DNA of 64,000 nt from Epichloe hybrida. Taxonomy: Eukaryota; Ascomycota; Sordariomycetes; Hypocreales; Clavicipitaceae. Positions 60,401-64,000 of the stretch are shown here, in pieces. How positions within the stretch are numbered: the first letter of the stretch is position 1; the number at the start of each line of letters is the position of its first letter. The stretch lies in contig JAFEKR010000028.1 of assembly GCA_019022495.1 (NCBI GenBank), forward strand, positions 434,001-498,000. The letters are read 5' to 3'. Made by a program: the position numbers and the translations under genes. A model generated the notes under the pieces. That model was not told the origin of the DNA and did not search any database. It was given only the letters and a program-made list of their open reading frames with translations.

Positions 60401-61039
60401 TGGTGAAGAGCGCATGCGAAAAATCGAGAACCAGCGCAAGTTGTTGCGAAAGAAGATGTCGCAATACAGAGTGCCCCTGCAACAGCTCAAGATCAACTAC
60501 TCGGTTTCCACTACGAACAAGAAGGTGTACACCGAAGAAGAAGATCGCTTTCTGCTGGTGTTGCTCGACAAGTATGGAATTGACTCGGAAGGGCTGTATG
60601 AGAAGATGCGTGACGACATCCGCGAGTCACCTCTTTTCCGGTTCGATTGGTTCTTCCTGAGCAGAACACCCACTGAATTATCTCGCCGCTGCACGACCTT
60701 GATCACTGCCATCGTCAAAGAGTTTGAGGACGTACCGGCGCGTGGGCCCAACGGTGTAAATGGGAAGACGAAGCGCGAGCCTGATGAAGAAAACGATGAG
60801 GACAGCGTTCTTGGTGCACCTGCTAAGAAGAAGACTAAGAATGGAGTCAAGGTATGCTGCCGCCCACCCCATATCTCGCGTCAACGATGAGTTACACTAA
60901 CAGACCCTTGCAGAACAAAGCTCTCGACAACGTCAAATCTAGCAAAGCCAGCTCTACAGCCCCTTCGCGTGCCTCGAGCGTCGCCTCAACCGGATCAAAC
61001 CACACTTCAAAAGGCAAGAAGGGCAAGAAGAGAAAGTGA
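57487..61039 (+). CDS. ISW1: ISWI-family chromatin remodelling ATPase
   Basis: ISWI is the motor subunit that slides and spaces nucleosomes. Exons 57487-57570, 57640-57807, 57894-60851 and 60914-61039 give 1111 aa. Landmarks: [39 protein letters not shown]; Walker [21 protein letters not shown]; motif [64 protein letters not shown]; motif [21 protein letters not shown]. The C-terminal HAND region ([32 protein letters not shown]), SANT ([20 protein letters not shown]) and SLIDE ([20 protein letters not shown]) are all present. The tail is Ser/Lys rich and ends GKKGKKRK. Whether it functions as Isw1 or Isw2 is not decidable; filamentous fungi usually have one main ISWI. Confidence 0.96.
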
Positions 61040-62064
61040 AATGCTCCCACAAGTACAAACTTCGATGATGGAGTGTGAAAAAAGTTTGTTTTATTTCGTG
61101 GATGCTACATGGAGGAATGGTGTTGGAATCGGACATTGAAGGCAGGCTTTTCATACTAAATAGATGTACGGCGTTACTCTTGCACAGAGTTGTAGGTGAG
61201 GGGGATGGATGAGGGGTCTTTTGTCTAATCAAAAGGCAAAATGTAGCTTTGCAAGAAGGTAGAATACATATGTGAATTCCTATTCGTGTCGTCAACTAAG
61301 AAGTATCATCTTCGTTGCATTCCTCATTGTCCCAAGCTTTTTGGAAAAGCTGTGCCTCCGCATACCGCATAGCAATTGATGGGTAGTACCAAGACCATTC
61401 GAATGAACTTGACGAGACGCTACTTGAGAATATATATTGAATCCCACACATCGACCGATTTGCCCTCATAAGACCCCTTCCATCCTATATGCCGTCTTCT
61501 CTTCTTTCGCAGCCCGTTACGAAAGAGCCTTGGAATCAGCAACATGCAAGAATATAACATGGATAAAAGACAAGACGCGAAAAAGAGAGGACCCAGCTTC
61601 TCTTTACTCTTTGTTGTTCGTTCCCCGCGGCGCGTCTTCCCCCTAGATTGTTTGTTCACTTTTTCATTTCCTAATCATCTCTTTTTTTTTACATCTTTCT
61701 TTTAGTAGGGACACTTTATCTTCCTAGGTAATTGTACCGACCCTCCCCAAAATAAAAGGCAGTACCGTACTTGTATTCCGTCCTGAAACGCCAAACTATG
61801 CAAGCAGACTAGGGAAAAGACGCGCCCTTGGCGGTTGAGAATTAACTGCCTGCACGGGAGGGGAGATCCCTCCGTTATTCGAGGCGAAACCACCGACTTA
61901 TCCCAACTTCTTCCTCGTCTATGCCAAGTCGTAATCTGTGGGCGTGTGGGGTGTTTTCCCGCGTAAAATTCGTTGGGCCACTATTTTCTTCCCTTCTCCA
62001 TTCTCGTCTTAAAATTTGATTCGTGTTTTGTTTTTTTGTGGTAGTCGCCCTCTTGGTTGTTGGT
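61040..62064. other. Convergent 3' region, ISWI / eIF3i
   Basis: This 1.0-kb region has no exon. It contains T runs near 61684-61692 and 62027-62038. It presumably carries both 3' UTRs. Confidence 0.45.
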
Positions 62065-63371
62065 CTACTGCATTCGGTTGATTCGTTCTCTCTCGACCTC
62101 ATACAAGAAATCATAATATCCCTTATCGAAGTGGTGGACGCGGACGTAGCCGTCTTCTCCGCCGCTTGCGTAGCTCTTTCCGGTGGGGTCGGCGGCGACG
62201 GTGTTGAGAGGACCGAAGTGGCCGCGGACACGACCGACCTCGTCCTCGAAAATTTTGTGATAGAATCGGGCTTCGAATTTACCCTGGCGAGCGGAGGTTC
62301 GGGTGACATCCATGGCGGCCTGGCCACCACCTAGGATGACAAAATCCTTTTTGGGGGTGATGGTTGCGCTGTTGAGAGGGGTATCGGCGGGGTAAGTCTT
62401 CAGGACGGTCAAGTCGCGGGCAGCAATGAGCTGCAAGGAAGTTTTGGTTAGTGTTGGTGATTCCTTGGGAGTGACAAGGTTGGGCATATATTGTTGACCA
62501 CCTGAGGGAAGATGATCTCACCTTGGCGTTCTTGTCCTTGCAGGCGGTGATGAAGTAGGTGCGGTCAGTAGACCACTGGAGGTCGGTGATAGCGTTGTCG
62601 AGCTCGTGGATGGGGACATTGTCCAGGAGATCACCAGTCTTGCCGTCATACTGGCTGACGCTGCCATCTTCGTGACCGGCAATGATGTACTTGTCCATGT
62701 TGCTCCAGCCAGCGACAGTGGCCTTGGACTCGTCACAGACAATGGTGAGGATCTTCTCGTCGCTCTGCTCGGCATCGACATCAGGGTTGATATCGACGAC
62801 GACAATGTTACTGAGGTATCCCATACGCTTTTCCGTGACACCAAGAAGCTTGGTGCCGTCCTCGTTGAACTCGACACGCTTGACTGCGGTGGGGAACTCC
62901 CAGGTCTTGAGGCAGCGGCCAGTCTTGACATCCCAAAGACGCATGGTGTTGTCGGCGGAGCCAGAGGCGATCATGGTGGTGGTAGGGTCGACATCGACAG
63001 TCCAGATAGCACCGACATGGCCGTGGTAGGTCCCAAGACGCTCGCCATTGTGCGAGAACCACGCGCAAATCTGTTGATCCTTGGAGACGGAGAAGATGAT
63101 ATCGCCATCGAGATTGTAGCTATTTTGCAAAACAAGGGAAACAAAGTTAGTAGAAATAGCTATGGAAAAAAAGGTATGTCCCTATGCGAAAAACTACTTT
63201 ATCGCTGCACTCTTTCCAGTTGATGCCAAAAAAAGTTCGCGTCCGACGGAGAGGGGGGCCATTCCGAAGACTGCGAGGGGAGGGGAGGGGAGGTGGAAGG
63301 AGGAGCGCGAAAAAGTCGTACCGAATTTGGGTGATCGCACGCTCGTGCCCAGAGAGAAGAATAGGTCTCAT
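62065..63371 (-). CDS. TIF34: Translation initiation factor eIF3 subunit i (Tif34)
   Basis: This WD40 propeller subunit of eIF3 binds eIF3b. Exon 1 (ATG 63371) encodes [17 protein letters not shown]. After an intron [20 protein letters not shown] follows, then [80 protein letters not shown] and [24 protein letters not shown]. The last exon begins [20 protein letters not shown] and includes [77 protein letters not shown], ending RINRMQ with stop at 62065-62067. The [10 protein letters not shown] and FFxHFG-type blocks are diagnostic of eIF3i. About 340 aa, three exons. Confidence 0.96.
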
Positions 63372-64000
63372 GTTGGGCTGTCAGCTGTGATGACTTGCTC
63401 TTGTTCTCTCGACCTTTGAATTGCAAAAGGGCTCGGCTGGACGAGGGAATATGGGCCAGCTGGAACCTAGGCGTGCGTTTGGATGAGGCTTGTCGCAGCG
63501 GGCTTCTTTGAATTTTTGGCGATTGTGCGTTTTGGTGGGGCACGATGCCTGCCTGGACGGGGTAGCGGGGGGTCATATTACAAAACTAGTACGTGGCTCT
63601 TAGCCTGATTTGGATGTCACGCTCTGGGAGACACCACACCCTTTTGAATTCTGGCACCGGCCAGGCAGCCAAGATTCGCGAATATGATGCCAATTTACTT
63701 ACAGCGTCGTCGTCCTCTTTCAACGCTGGATACGCCAAAGTCGGCCGGCCGTGCTCTTCGTACTTTACTCCGGACCTCTGCCTCACTGAATCTTCAGTAG
63801 GAATAAATCTTGTCCGGAATACTGATTTTGACCGAAACTGGCAACACCGCGAGGAATGACTACGGAAAATGCATCCCCATCAGTATTGCTGGCAACATGT
63901 ACAACAGCTTGGACGCTTTCACGTTTCTTCTGCACTTCTATTGATGTTCTATGGCTAAAAATACACAGCCGAAGTCTTTGTCTAGGATTCCGTACGACAA
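63372..64000. promoter_or_regulatory. eIF3i upstream region to the window edge
   Basis: This 629-bp region holds the eIF3i promoter at its left end. Stop-free frames on both strands begin at non-ATG codons or lack motifs; a neighbouring gene may begin beyond the edge. Confidence 0.4.

Overview
The window is nuclear DNA of a filamentous ascomycete (Pezizomycotina, most likely a Sordariomycete near Hypocreales). The evidence is split genes with short introns (about 50-130 nt, GTRNGT donors, CTAAC/CTRAY branch sites, YAG acceptors), a group III osmosensing histidine kinase with six HAMP repeats, a URC1-type protein, and dense housekeeping genes on both strands. Gene models were assembled by eye from both strands. 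Where I counted exon lengths (NIK1, UTP10, ISWI, HAP5, ELF1, FUN14, Hv1, the CENP-A-like gene, the truncated esterase and the small coiled-coil gene) the reading frame closes exactly.

Layout. 1-4.5 kb: 5' part of SEC23 (-), a mitochondrial alpha/beta hydrolase (+), ribosomal protein eS1 (-). 4.5-6 kb: gene-poor, with an imperfect palindrome. 6-14.7 kb: URC1 (-), ELF1 (+), uracil phosphoribosyltransferase (-), an SDR (-), acireductone dioxygenase (-), Der1-like derlin (-). 15.3-25.2 kb: divergent CENP-A-like histone H3 (+), FUN14 protein (+), Xaa-Pro aminopeptidase P (-), mitochondrial TrpRS (+), importin-13-type karyopherin (-). 25.7-33.1 kb: mitochondrial uS10 (-), FCF2 (-), HAP5 (+), SEC15 (-). 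33.9-36.3 kb: a hypothetical gene (+) and a three-exon small coiled-coil gene (+) of 80 aa whose exons are too short to stand out as open frames. 37.1-41.3 kb: NIK1/OS-1 kinase (-), preceded by 4.15 kb of gene-free DNA with three minisatellites. 45.4-51 kb: UTP10 (-). 51.3-64 kb: a C-terminally truncated SGNH esterase (+), a nuclear poly(A)-binding-type RRM protein (-), a voltage-gated proton channel (+), a HAPSTR1-like protein (-), an ISWI ATPase (+), eIF3i (-).

Functional themes. URC1 and a UPRT lie within 5 kb, separated only by ELF1, which suggests a small uracil-catabolism/salvage neighbourhood. Secretory pathway (SEC23, SEC15, derlin), ribosome biogenesis and translation (eS1, FCF2, UTP10, eIF3i, uS10m, mtTrpRS) and chromatin/transcription (CENP-A-like, HAP5, ELF1, ISWI) are well represented. 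I saw no tRNA or rRNA gene, CRISPR array or intact transposon, and no secondary-metabolite cluster. The points most worth a second look are the divergent CENP-A-like gene, the half-length esterase, the hidden coiled-coil gene, the GC-AG intron in NIK1, the proton channel with a Lys at the third gating position, and the URC1/UPRT pair.
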